Shown piece by piece: positions 35,276 through 42,834 of a stretch of DNA of 43,774 nt. The notes beneath the pieces were generated by a model. That model had not been told where the DNA came from. It did not search any database and saw only the letters and a list, made by a program, of their open reading frames with translations. How positions within the stretch are numbered: position 1 is the stretch's first letter; the number at the start of each line of letters is the position of its first letter. A program made the translations under genes and the position numbers. This DNA is from Rhodobiaceae bacterium (lineage in GTDB: Bacteria; Pseudomonadota; Alphaproteobacteria; MED-G09). The stretch lies in the NCBI GenBank assembly GCA_002731945.1, contig PCCF01000052.1:1-43774 (forward strand), in the 5' to 3' direction.

Positions 35276-35689
35276 ATGTCAGTTGAAGAGAATAAGCAGG
35301 TAGTGCATAAATTTTTTAACTCAGTGTCAAACGACGATTTTCAAGTTGCTCTTAATGTTCTAGATGTAGACATAGTGTGGACCATCATAGGTGATACACC
35401 CGTATCGAAAACTTTTCGAGGCCTAAAGGATGTAGAAGAGAATCTGCTTAAAGAAATATTCCGATGTACAAAACGAGAGGCAGGCATTAACCTAGAAGTT
35501 GTTGAAACCATCTCTGAAGGCGATAAGGTTGTAGCACGCGTTCAAGGCACAGTTGAAGCTAAATACGGCACTTATAACAATACTTATTGTCATGTGTTTA
35601 CAGTGGTTGATAAAAAAATCATTGAAGATATCGAATATCTAGATACTGCTCTTATTCAAAAAACATGGTATGGCAGAACTTTAAACTGA
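35276..35689 (+). CDS. SnoaL-like/ketosteroid-isomerase-fold protein
   Basis: A 137-residue NTF2-fold protein: VVHKFFNSVSNDDFQVALNVLDVDIVWTIIGDTPVSKTFRGLKDVEENLL, then VVETISEGDKVVARVQGTVEAKYGTYNNTYCHVFTVVDKKIIEDIEYLDTALIQKTWY. This is the SnoaL_2/limonene-hydrolase-like group; the Arg-x-Asp pair of limonene-epoxide hydrolase is absent (ARVQG), so hydrolase activity is doubtful. AAGGAGGATTATT is a near-perfect ribosome site. It begins 42 bases after the CoA ligase and 13 bases before the VOC gene, so an operon is likely. Confidence 0.83.
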   Translation: MSVEENKQVVHKFFNSVSNDDFQVALNVLDVDIVWTIIGDTPVSKTFRGLKDVEENLLKEIFRCTKREAGINLEVVETISEGDKVVARVQGTVEAKYGTYNNTYCHVFTVVDKKIIEDIEYLDTALIQKTWYGRTLN

Positions 35690-35702
35690 AGGAGAAAAAC
35701 TA

Positions 35703-36110
35703 ATGGTAGGACCTTTAAATCATGTTGGTGTGGCTGTTCCTTCAATTGAGAAGGCTGCTCAAACCTATAGAGACCTATATGATATTGCAGACATCACAGA
35801 ACCATCTGAAATGCCAACCCAAGGAGTAAGGTTTTGTTTTGTCAACCTAGAGAATAGCCAAATTGAACTTATTGAACCTTTGGGTGATAACTCCCCTATT
35901 GAAAAATTCTTAGAAAAGAATCCTAAAGGGGGTCAACATCACGTTTGCTTTGAAGTTAAAGATATTAATAAAGCTAAATCTGAAATGGAAAGAAAGGGGG
36001 CAACAGTTTTAAACGAACCAAGGATTGGAGCCCATGGTACTCTGGTTATTTTTATTCATCCCAAAGATAATAACGGCGTTCTAATAGAATTGATGGAAAC
36101 ACCCAAATAA
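35703..36110 (+). CDS. VOC-fold protein, methylmalonyl-CoA-epimerase-like
   Basis: Glyoxalase/VOC protein of 135 residues. LNHVGVAVPSIEKAAQTYRDLYDI, SQIELIEPLG, GGQHHVCFEVKDINKA and NGVLIELME follow the methylmalonyl-CoA epimerase template, with metal ligands H7, Glu of the IEL motif, His of QHH and the final Glu. Epimerisation of methylmalonyl-CoA would feed propionyl-CoA products into the TCA cycle; alternatively it acts on another CoA intermediate of this cluster. GGAG precedes the start; the PRISE-like gene follows after 10 bases. Confidence 0.85.
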   Translation: MVGPLNHVGVAVPSIEKAAQTYRDLYDIADITEPSEMPTQGVRFCFVNLENSQIELIEPLGDNSPIEKFLEKNPKGGQHHVCFEVKDINKAKSEMERKGATVLNEPRIGAHGTLVIFIHPKDNNGVLIELMETPK

Positions 36111-36120
36111 AATACAGGTA

Positions 36121-37212
36121 ATGAAAAAAGGTAAAATAATTATAGTTGGGGCAACAGGTGTTATTGGCAATGCTGCCTTAGAAAGATTTGTTTCTTCAGG
36201 TTGGGATGTAATTTCTGTTTCTAGAAGGAAACCAGAATGCAAATCCGGTAGTTTTAAACATATTTCGATAGATTTAACAAAAAAAAATGAATGTAATAAA
36301 ATTTTCTCTTCAATAAGCGATATCACGCATGTCCTTTATACTGCTCTCTTTGAAAAGCCTGGTCTAATTCTTGGTTGGTATGAAGAAGATCAAATGCAAA
36401 CAAATCTTGAAATGATGCAAAATATTATGGAACCGATTTCAGCCTCAAACCCAGGATTGAAACATGTATCTTTTTTGCAAGGAACAAAGGCTTATGGTGT
36501 CCATCATCACAGTATTTCTATTCCAGCAAAAGAATCTAGGTCACGTGATGATCATGAAAATTTTTATTGGTTTCAAGAAGATTATATCAAATCACTTCAA
36601 AAGGATTCTAATTGGACATGGACAATTTTTAGACCACAAATTGTTTTTGGTTATTCTTACGGAACCGCAATGAATCTTATTCCTATTATAGGCATCTATG
36701 CTGCAATCTGTAATGAAACAAAAAAACCCTTTAGTTTTCCTGGTAGATCAGATGTTATACTTGAAGCTGTAGATGCAAGACTTATTGCAAAAGCTTGTGA
36801 ATGGGCAGCTTTTAACAAAGAAAGTGAAAATCAAATCTTCAATATTACTAATGGCGACGTTTTTACTTGGGGTGATGTTTGGTCAACAATATCTCAGAGT
36901 TTAAATGTAAGCCCTGGCCCAGATGACCAAATTCAACTAAGCGCGTGGCTTCCAAAACAAAGTAAAATTTGGGAAAGTATAGTTGATAAATATGACTTGA
37001 AAAAAAACAAGTTAAGTGAAATGCTTGGTGAATCTCATTATTATGCAGATTTTTGCTTTGGACATGGGGTAGCGGAAAATATTAAAGCGGCTTTGGTAAG
37101 CACAATCAAGCTTCGCCAAGCTGGGTTTCATGAATGTATTGATACTGAAGAAATGTTCAAAGAACTCTTCAACGAATTCCAAGAAAGAAAAATTCTTCCC
37201 AAACTCAATTAA
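36121..37212 (+). CDS. PRISE-like short-chain reductase (progesterone 5-beta-reductase/iridoid synthase type)
   Basis: Atypical extended SDR of 363 residues. Cofactor loop IIIVGATGVIGNAAL is followed by VSRRKP. The catalytic Lys motif is LQGTKAYG with K123, and the tyrosine motif reads NFYWFQED with Y149; plant enzymes have NFYYxxED, so one of the two adjacent Tyr positions is Trp here. FRPQIVFGYSYGTAMN is also typical. Plant relatives reduce enones of steroids and 8-oxogeranial by 1,4-addition, so an enone or terpenoid substrate is plausible. It is last of the plus-strand unit and converges with doxX. Confidence 0.85.
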   Translation: MKKGKIIIVGATGVIGNAALERFVSSGWDVISVSRRKPECKSGSFKHISIDLTKKNECNKIFSSISDITHVLYTALFEKPGLILGWYEEDQMQTNLEMMQNIMEPISASNPGLKHVSFLQGTKAYGVHHHSISIPAKESRSRDDHENFYWFQEDYIKSLQKDSNWTWTIFRPQIVFGYSYGTAMNLIPIIGIYAAICNETKKPFSFPGRSDVILEAVDARLIAKACEWAAFNKESENQIFNITNGDVFTWGDVWSTISQSLNVSPGPDDQIQLSAWLPKQSKIWESIVDKYDLKKNKLSEMLGESHYYADFCFGHGVAENIKAALVSTIKLRQAGFHECIDTEEMFKELFNEFQERKILPKLN

Positions 37213-37635
37213 TTATTTGTTTCCTTTTATCATAAAAAATAATCCTAGAACAAATAAAAAAAATTGCTCTGTAGTAAAAATTTTTCCGGAAACAAACCAG
37301 TCTCTATGAACTAAAGAAAAAGCCCCTATCATAATGACAACCATAGCTCCCCCTGAAAGTCTTGTAATCACGTTACCTAAGGAACTCGAAATAAATCCTC
37401 CTACAATTATACCAATTCCTGAAATCAATTCGCCTAAAGCTACTAATGAACTAATTACTTCGGGAAAAGGTATACTCCAAAATTCAAATCCAGAAGTTAA
37501 TCTTTCTGGAGGAAGGGGAAATTTTCCGTAACTATGCAAAATAAAAGCCATTCCCAGGCTTAACCTTAATAACCAATTAGAAATACTAATAAAAGGGCTA
37601 GAAACCCTGTCTAGAAAATTACTAAATTTATTCAT
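37213..37635 (-). CDS. DoxX-family membrane protein
   Basis: Four-helix membrane protein of about 140 residues from the ATG at 37635; a GTG four codons upstream (37647) is an alternative. LLRLSLGMAFILHSYGKFP, FPEVISSLVALGELISGIGIIVGGFI, LSGGAMVVIMIGAF and FFLFVLGLFFMIKG match DoxX, associated with thiosulfate:quinone reduction in archaea and with redox stress in bacteria. Its start overlaps the stop of a 42-codon ORF by eight bases. Role here unknown. Confidence 0.85.
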   Translation of the reverse strand: MNKFSNFLDRVSSPFISISNWLLRLSLGMAFILHSYGKFPLPPERLTSGFEFWSIPFPEVISSLVALGELISGIGIIVGGFISSSLGNVITRLSGGAMVVIMIGAFSLVHRDWFVSGKIFTTEQFFLFVLGLFFMIKGNK

Positions 37636-37756
37636 CAGATTTTTCACTAACTAATTTCTTCTTTTTATAGTGAGCAAGATCAATCTGTTTTTGTTGTTCT
37701 AATTCTTTATCTACTTTTGTTTTTTTATCTGGTGTATTACAAACTGGAATTCCCAT
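37628..37756 (-). CDS. Small Lys-rich ORF coupled to doxX
   Basis: A 42-codon frame beginning MGIPVCNTPDKKTKVDKEL and ending KKKKLVSEKSDE, hydrophilic and highly charged. AAGGA lies seven bases before the ATG. It sits in the FAH-to-doxX gap and overlaps the doxX start, a sign of translational coupling. No family is recognised; a real small protein or a translated leader are both possible. Confidence 0.5.
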   Translation of the reverse strand: MGIPVCNTPDKKTKVDKELEQQKQIDLAHYKKKKLVSEKSDE

Positions 37757-37769
37757 AAATTTTCCTTAA

Positions 37770-38648
37770 TCAATATAATGTCGTGTTTGGCTCATTAATT
37801 ACTTCGTTTTTAATGTGACCAAGTTCCGAAATACTTATTTTGATAATATCTCCTTCTTTTAAGAATTTACCTTCCACACCCCCTACTCCGCTGGGTGTAC
37901 CTGTCAACACTAAATCTCCTGGCTCAAGTGTAAAAGCCGTAGAAAGATGTTCAACCAAATCAAAACAATTAAAAATAAGATTTTTGGTATTAGATTTTTG
38001 TCTTTCCTCTCCATTAACTTCAGTCATTAAATCTAAATTATGGGGATCAGAAATCTCATCCGGAGTGACGATTGCAGGACCAAATGGACAGTGAGTGTCA
38101 AAAGATTTACCTATAGTAAAGGTTGGAACACGAAGTTGCCAATCTCGAACACTTACATCATTGGCAATTGTGTAACCCGCAATAACTTCATTGGCTTTTT
38201 CTTTAGGAACATGACGGCATTTTTTTCCTATCACAAAAGTTAATTCACCTTCATAATCAAGCATTTCTGAGACCTTGGGATCATGAATATCGTCATACGG
38301 ACCAACCACAGAAAGTGATTGCTTATTGAAAATCATAGGTACTTTAGGGGCCTCCATTTCTCTTCCTGAAGCTTTGATTTCTTCAAGATGATCTGCATAA
38401 TTAAGCCCTATAGCAATAATCTTTGGTGGCCTAGAAATAGGAGCTAGGATATTAATATCATTTACAGCAATTCTCTTGTGAGTTGTTTCAAATAATTTTC
38501 TAGCAGCTTTTAATGCGCCTTCACCAGCTTCTAAAAAGCTCAACATATCTTCAGGTAAAGAGCTATCTTGAGAGAACGGAATAACCTCATCTTTATATAA
38601 AGCCCCTATCTGATTTCTACTTCCATTTTTAAAACTAATTAAACGCAT
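37770..38648 (-). CDS. Fumarylacetoacetate hydrolase (FAH) family protein
   Basis: FAH-fold hydrolase/isomerase/decarboxylase of 292 residues. The catalytic core is IAIGLNYADHLEEIK, then MLDYEGELTFVIGKKCRHV with the metal-binding Glu set, GYTIANDVSVRDWQ, FDTHCPFGPAIVTPDE and LVLTGTPSGVGG. Such enzymes hydrolyse or decarboxylate ring-cleavage products in aromatic and homoprotocatechuate pathways. It follows the SDR/hydroxylase/dioxygenase genes on the same strand, so a role on the meta-cleavage product is likely (inference). Confidence 0.92.
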   Translation of the reverse strand: MRLISFKNGSRNQIGALYKDEVIPFSQDSSLPEDMLSFLEAGEGALKAARKLFETTHKRIAVNDINILAPISRPPKIIAIGLNYADHLEEIKASGREMEAPKVPMIFNKQSLSVVGPYDDIHDPKVSEMLDYEGELTFVIGKKCRHVPKEKANEVIAGYTIANDVSVRDWQLRVPTFTIGKSFDTHCPFGPAIVTPDEISDPHNLDLMTEVNGEERQKSNTKNLIFNCFDLVEHLSTAFTLEPGDLVLTGTPSGVGGVEGKFLKEGDIIKISISELGHIKNEVINEPNTTLY

Positions 38649-38671
38649 GGCTTTGCCCTTTTATACATAAT

Positions 38672-39451
38672 TTACATTAAACCTTCATAAGAGCCACCGT
38701 CTAATTGAATGTTTTGCCCAGAAATATATCCTGCATGAATACTACAAAGAAACGCACAAGTAGAGCCAAACTCTTTAGGGTCCCCAAACCTTTTCGCGGC
38801 TAAAGTTGAAATTATCTCCTCCCTTGCCTCTTCTCTCGTTATACCTTTGCTGTTCATCAACATTTCAGTCATAAAGATTTGTCTATCAGTATCAAATCTT
38901 TCAGGTAACAAATTATTAATTGTGACATTATACGAGGATACGTCCTTTGAAAGGCTCTTACTTAAGGCTGTTAAACCAGCCCTTGCTGAAGTTGATAGAC
39001 TCATTAAGGGGTGTGGTGACTTAACCATAGCGGAAGTAATATTAATAATTCTTCCAAATTTTCTTTTTTTCATTCCGGGCAGTAATTCTTTTATCAGAAA
39101 GACCGCAGCCAACATATTCATTTCCAAAGCATCAATCCACTGTTCCTTTTCAATATTTAAAAATTCTGCAGGGGCTGGGCCTCCATTATTATTCACTAAT
39201 ATATCAGCATCTGGGCATGCATTAATTAAAGAAATTTTTCCTTCATCTGTATTAAGGTCTGCCTGTACCATAGTGATTTTTGCATCTGCGAACTTATTTA
39301 ATTCTTGAAAGGTCTTTTCTAAATTTGATTTGTTTCTGCTGTTAATTATAACGTTAACACCTTCTTTCAGTAAAGCCTCCGCACAGGCTCGTCCTAAGCC
39401 TTTACTAGACGCACATACTATGGCTTTTTTTCCTTTAATTCCTAAATCCAC
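38672..39451 (-). CDS. SDR family protein lacking the Tyr-x-x-x-Lys pair
   Basis: FabG-like SDR of 259 residues: CASSKGLGRA cofactor loop (13-22), NNNGGP (87-92), catalytic-type Ser140 in INITSA. The position of the catalytic Tyr is Ser153 and that of Lys is Arg157 (SLSTSARAGL). FabG-like paralogues with this change are known and poorly understood. A usable NAD site remains. It starts with GTG that overlaps the hydroxylase TAG stop (TAGTG), implying coupled synthesis with that enzyme. Confidence 0.88.
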   Translation of the reverse strand: MDLGIKGKKAIVCASSKGLGRACAEALLKEGVNVIINSRNKSNLEKTFQELNKFADAKITMVQADLNTDEGKISLINACPDADILVNNNGGPAPAEFLNIEKEQWIDALEMNMLAAVFLIKELLPGMKKRKFGRIINITSAMVKSPHPLMSLSTSARAGLTALSKSLSKDVSSYNVTINNLLPERFDTDRQIFMTEMLMNSKGITREEAREEIISTLAAKRFGDPKEFGSTCAFLCSIHAGYISGQNIQLDGGSYEGLM

Positions 39452-40977
39452 TAAACCTCCAACTGCGATTGTAAGTCGGTTAACAAATCAGAAAAAGAAA
39501 TATCTTTTGTGGTTGCCCCGAAAACATACCTATCTGGTCTAACAATATAAGTATCACTACTTTGCATAAACATACTAAGCCATTGATTTTCTTTAATTTC
39601 TTTATCTTTTAATATTATAAATTTAGCGTTTATCTTGTTGAGGAAAATTGATTCTCTTTTTTTTATATTAATATCAATTTTCGATAAAATAGAAAAATCA
39701 TCTCCCAAAATTTTGTCATTTCTTTCTTTAATTTTAGTGTTATGAAATTGGATGGGTTGGGGAAATAATTCACCAATTAAAGGATTATTACAAGAAGACT
39801 GATTAAATAAAATACCTTTCTCAAGGACTGGAATTCTAAAAGATCCATAGCCTCGATTGATAACCTCTTCTGGAATTTCGTCAATAGTATTATCTCTTGA
39901 ACCTATCGAATATGCTTCCATTAACTTTCCAATAGCAGCTGATCCCTCAACTATAAATTGAGCATGAGGACGTCTTTCGACATTGTATGTTTTAAGGATA
40001 TTTTCAGGAAATGATTTTTTCAGAACAAAATTTAATTTCCAATACAAATTAATTGCGTCTCTATAGCCTGACATCATTCCTTGTCCCATAAAGGGTGGAC
40101 CTTGATGAGCAGAATCTCCAACTAGAAAAACTTTCTCCTTTTGAAAATTTTTTGCCAAGACTGAATGAAAACGATAAGAGGCCGACCTAATAACTTTATA
40201 TTTCTCAGATTCTAACCAGGGTCCTATTAACTCACGAACCTTTCTCTCTTTCATCATTTCATGCTTATCTTCATCATCGAGCAAGAGAAATTCCCATCTC
40301 TTAAATGGTTTTGGGAATGGTATAAATGTTGTCATACGATCTGGGTCACATACTTGGATAGCATAATTTCCAAGATCGTGATCATCATTGGTCTCAACAT
40401 CAACCACTATCCAATCTTTATCATAACCAAGACTTTCGAGTCTTATTCCACATAATTTCCTTACTAAACTGGAAGCACCATCAGCCCCAATAAGATATCT
40501 TGACGTAAACTTACATTCTTTCTCACTTTCTGAATTATAAGCATTTAGTTCAACAATTTCTGAATTCTGAGAAAAACTCAATAATTCCGTACCCAAAGAT
40601 ATTGTCGCTCCACTATTTAATAAAAATTCTCTTATTGTTTTATCAGCATAGGGCTGCCAAAAAAAATAAGTTGGGAGCCAACCATTTCCTGTATAGAAAT
40701 CATCAGGAATATCCATGCCGCTTAACCTATTAAGATTTTTATCAGTGAAGATAGCTCCTGAAGGATTTGAAAAATGATCGCTATAAGCGCTTTCTAAGTT
40801 TACGCGTTGCATTATCCTCATGCCTTCATCGTCTATATTAGCTGCTCTAGGTAGAGGAAAAATACTAATATCCTTGTCTATCCCCAGAACTTTTATCCCA
40901 GCTTGATTTAATAACAATGTGAGTAAAGTGCCAACAGGGCCTAAACCGACAATAATCACATCAAAATGTTTAGTCAT
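39451..40977 (-). CDS. FAD-dependent aromatic-ring hydroxylase (MhpA/PheA-like)
   Basis: Class A flavoprotein monooxygenase of 508 residues. Dinucleotide-binding fold DVIIVGLGPVGTLLTLLLNQAG starts at residue 6. LIGADGASSLVRKLCGI is the DG motif and VFLVGDSAHQGPPFMGQGMMSGYRDAINLYWKL the GD motif binding FAD ribityl. The C-terminal thioredoxin-like domain of this group is present. Relatives hydroxylate phenolic rings with NAD(P)H, such as 3-(3-hydroxyphenyl)propionate, or resorcinol. It lies between the extradiol dioxygenase (10 bases upstream) and the SDR (overlapping), consistent with making the catechol that is then cleaved. Confidence 0.92.
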   Translation of the reverse strand: MTKHFDVIIVGLGPVGTLLTLLLNQAGIKVLGIDKDISIFPLPRAANIDDEGMRIMQRVNLESAYSDHFSNPSGAIFTDKNLNRLSGMDIPDDFYTGNGWLPTYFFWQPYADKTIREFLLNSGATISLGTELLSFSQNSEIVELNAYNSESEKECKFTSRYLIGADGASSLVRKLCGIRLESLGYDKDWIVVDVETNDDHDLGNYAIQVCDPDRMTTFIPFPKPFKRWEFLLLDDEDKHEMMKERKVRELIGPWLESEKYKVIRSASYRFHSVLAKNFQKEKVFLVGDSAHQGPPFMGQGMMSGYRDAINLYWKLNFVLKKSFPENILKTYNVERRPHAQFIVEGSAAIGKLMEAYSIGSRDNTIDEIPEEVINRGYGSFRIPVLEKGILFNQSSCNNPLIGELFPQPIQFHNTKIKERNDKILGDDFSILSKIDINIKKRESIFLNKINAKFIILKDKEIKENQWLSMFMQSSDTYIVRPDRYVFGATTKDISFSDLLTDLQSQLEV

Positions 40978-40987
40978 CCGGTGCTAT

Positions 40988-41959
40988 TTAAACACCTTCA
41001 TCGTTTCCAAAGGTTTGTGTGATATCAGGACCCCATTGCATTCCCGTTGCTTCAGCAATATTTGTTGTTCCGGTCTTAACTTTATTATCAAAGACGTCAC
41101 TATCAGTCATATGTTCATATACATGATTATAAGGTGATCTCCAATAATCAAAAACCTGACTACCAAGATAATGTCGGCCAATCCCCCACTCGTGCCGGTA
41201 CCCTTTTTCCTTCAACATCTCATACCCCAAAAACACATCATCTATATCTGTAACTTCATAGGAAACATGGTTTAATCCACTTTTCATTTCTGAGGGAATG
41301 TTTGACTGAATCAAAAGACTGTGATGATCAGTAGGGGCATCGCCTAAATCACATCTACTAAAAAAAGCACCAACAGTATTGGGTGCAATCTCAATGACAT
41401 CCGATGCTATAAAGCCAAGATATTCGTTATACCAATCAAAAGATTTATTGGGATCTAATACATTTATTCCTATGTGCCCTAATTTCTTTATTGTCGAAGA
41501 ACGGGGTTTACCAACTCTCTTTGTTTCATTAATTCTTTGATAGTTTTCTTTTCCTACACCACCTAAGTTACTAGGTTTGGGTGAAAGGGCTTCGTGATCC
41601 GGTTCTCTTTCTGTAATTCCAAACACTATTTCAACCAGAATATCATCTGGATCCCTAGCGCTAACTTTAATCCCTCCTCCAGGGGCTTGAATTTCTTGAA
41701 CCTCAGAAAAAGGGCCAGTTCCACTAATTTTTTTTAAGTCGTTTTCACTTTGTGCGTAGAAAGCAAGACCTATAAAACTTTTCTCCCCTTTTTGAGTAAC
41801 AGAAATATAATTCTGATTCCCTGATCCACGCATATACAGGATATCGTTTTCTAAGGATACCCTCTTCATTCCAAAATCAATCAAGAAAGTTTCTTGGATG
41901 CCTAAATCTGGTACTTGCAAAATAGGATAAGCTACATCTCTTACTTTAATCCCATTCAT
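40988..41959 (-). CDS. Extradiol ring-cleavage dioxygenase-like protein (type I, VOC fold)
   Basis: Two-domain VOC protein of 323 residues patterned on catechol 2,3-dioxygenases. The metal triad in the C-terminal domain is complete: H162 (LGHIGINV), H231 (LNHVSYEV) and E282 (HVYEHMTD). The second-sphere His at D211-H212-H213 and the GRHYLGSQVFDYWRSP segment are also present. The N-terminal domain lacks the His ligands, as in the known enzymes. TGAGGTAAA precedes the ATG. A Fe(II) meta-cleavage of a catechol made by the adjacent hydroxylase is the likely role; substrate unknown. Confidence 0.88.
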   Translation of the reverse strand: MNGIKVRDVAYPILQVPDLGIQETFLIDFGMKRVSLENDILYMRGSGNQNYISVTQKGEKSFIGLAFYAQSENDLKKISGTGPFSEVQEIQAPGGGIKVSARDPDDILVEIVFGITEREPDHEALSPKPSNLGGVGKENYQRINETKRVGKPRSSTIKKLGHIGINVLDPNKSFDWYNEYLGFIASDVIEIAPNTVGAFFSRCDLGDAPTDHHSLLIQSNIPSEMKSGLNHVSYEVTDIDDVFLGYEMLKEKGYRHEWGIGRHYLGSQVFDYWRSPYNHVYEHMTDSDVFDNKVKTGTTNIAEATGMQWGPDITQTFGNDEGV

Positions 41960-41965
41960 TTTACC

Positions 41966-42724
41966 TCACAGTAAGTTAATCTTCGTTCCACATAACTTTA
42001 AACTTAAATTACCTGAAATCTTATACTTTGAAATTATTTCTTCTTTTTTATCTTCATCGTTGATTTTTATGTCAATCTCTGACAAATACGTTAATCCTTT
42101 ATCAGAATCTTTAGAGAATCTAATTTCAAAATCTTCACCCTTGATCACATCGTGTTGATTTTTTTTTGATAATGGTAACTTAAGAAAAGAGCTCCACTTC
42201 CGTGATAATTCGTTCGGACTAACACAAGACATTTCTGCGCCTATAATTGCGAAACTATCGTTAACTTTACTAGTCATCCAATCTGTTCCAGCCCACTGCC
42301 AGTCGGAATATTTATTTTTCCATTTTTCATTATTCATGGAATCAACTGACATAATCACTCCACCGATATCTTTGGGATGAAAATGTGTGGCAATCACACC
42401 ATTTTCAAGGTTAGTTGTCCAAACTTGCCTTATATTTAATTCTTCTGCTTTTTCCCTGTAGATTTGGGCGTTTTCACATTGGAAAATTAACATATAACCG
42501 CTGTCACCTTTCATCCTGTCGAGATATCTTCCTGCAGTTGTGCTCTCTTCAGTTGGGGAAACGACTTCTAAGAAATCGCCTCCTACCTCTATTAGGCCAT
42601 TAGCCAAACCAAAATGCCCAACCCCTGGATCCCTGAAACAAACCTCAGCTTGTAAGAGGTCACAAAACTGATCTAAAGTTTTCTCAAGATCATGAGCTAC
42701 AAAACAAATTTGACGAAGTCTCAA
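41966..42724 (-). CDS. VOC-family protein (glyoxalase/dioxygenase fold)
   Basis: A 252-residue VOC protein: RQICFVAHDLEKTLDQFCDLLQAEVCF, GGDFLEVVSPTEESTTAGRYLDRMKGDSGYMLIFQ, ATHFHPKDIGGVIMSVDSM, with H10, E54 and a later His as possible metal ligands. The second half (TDWMTSKVNDSFAIIGAEM onward) is a weaker VOC repeat. It starts with TTG, eight bases after AAAGGA; no ATG is available. It precedes the dioxygenase by six bases. Function not assigned. Confidence 0.8.
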   Translation of the reverse strand: MRLRQICFVAHDLEKTLDQFCDLLQAEVCFRDPGVGHFGLANGLIEVGGDFLEVVSPTEESTTAGRYLDRMKGDSGYMLIFQCENAQIYREKAEELNIRQVWTTNLENGVIATHFHPKDIGGVIMSVDSMNNEKWKNKYSDWQWAGTDWMTSKVNDSFAIIGAEMSCVSPNELSRKWSSFLKLPLSKKNQHDVIKGEDFEIRFSKDSDKGLTYLSEIDIKINDEDKKEEIISKYKISGNLSLKLCGTKINLL

Positions 42725-42834
42725 TTTTTAATTCCTTTCATTTTCTTGACTTGCTTATTATTCTTAGAGCAGTTTTAATTGTATTTTTTTTCGAGCCATC
42801 AATTTATCACACTATATAGATCCACCCTTTACAA

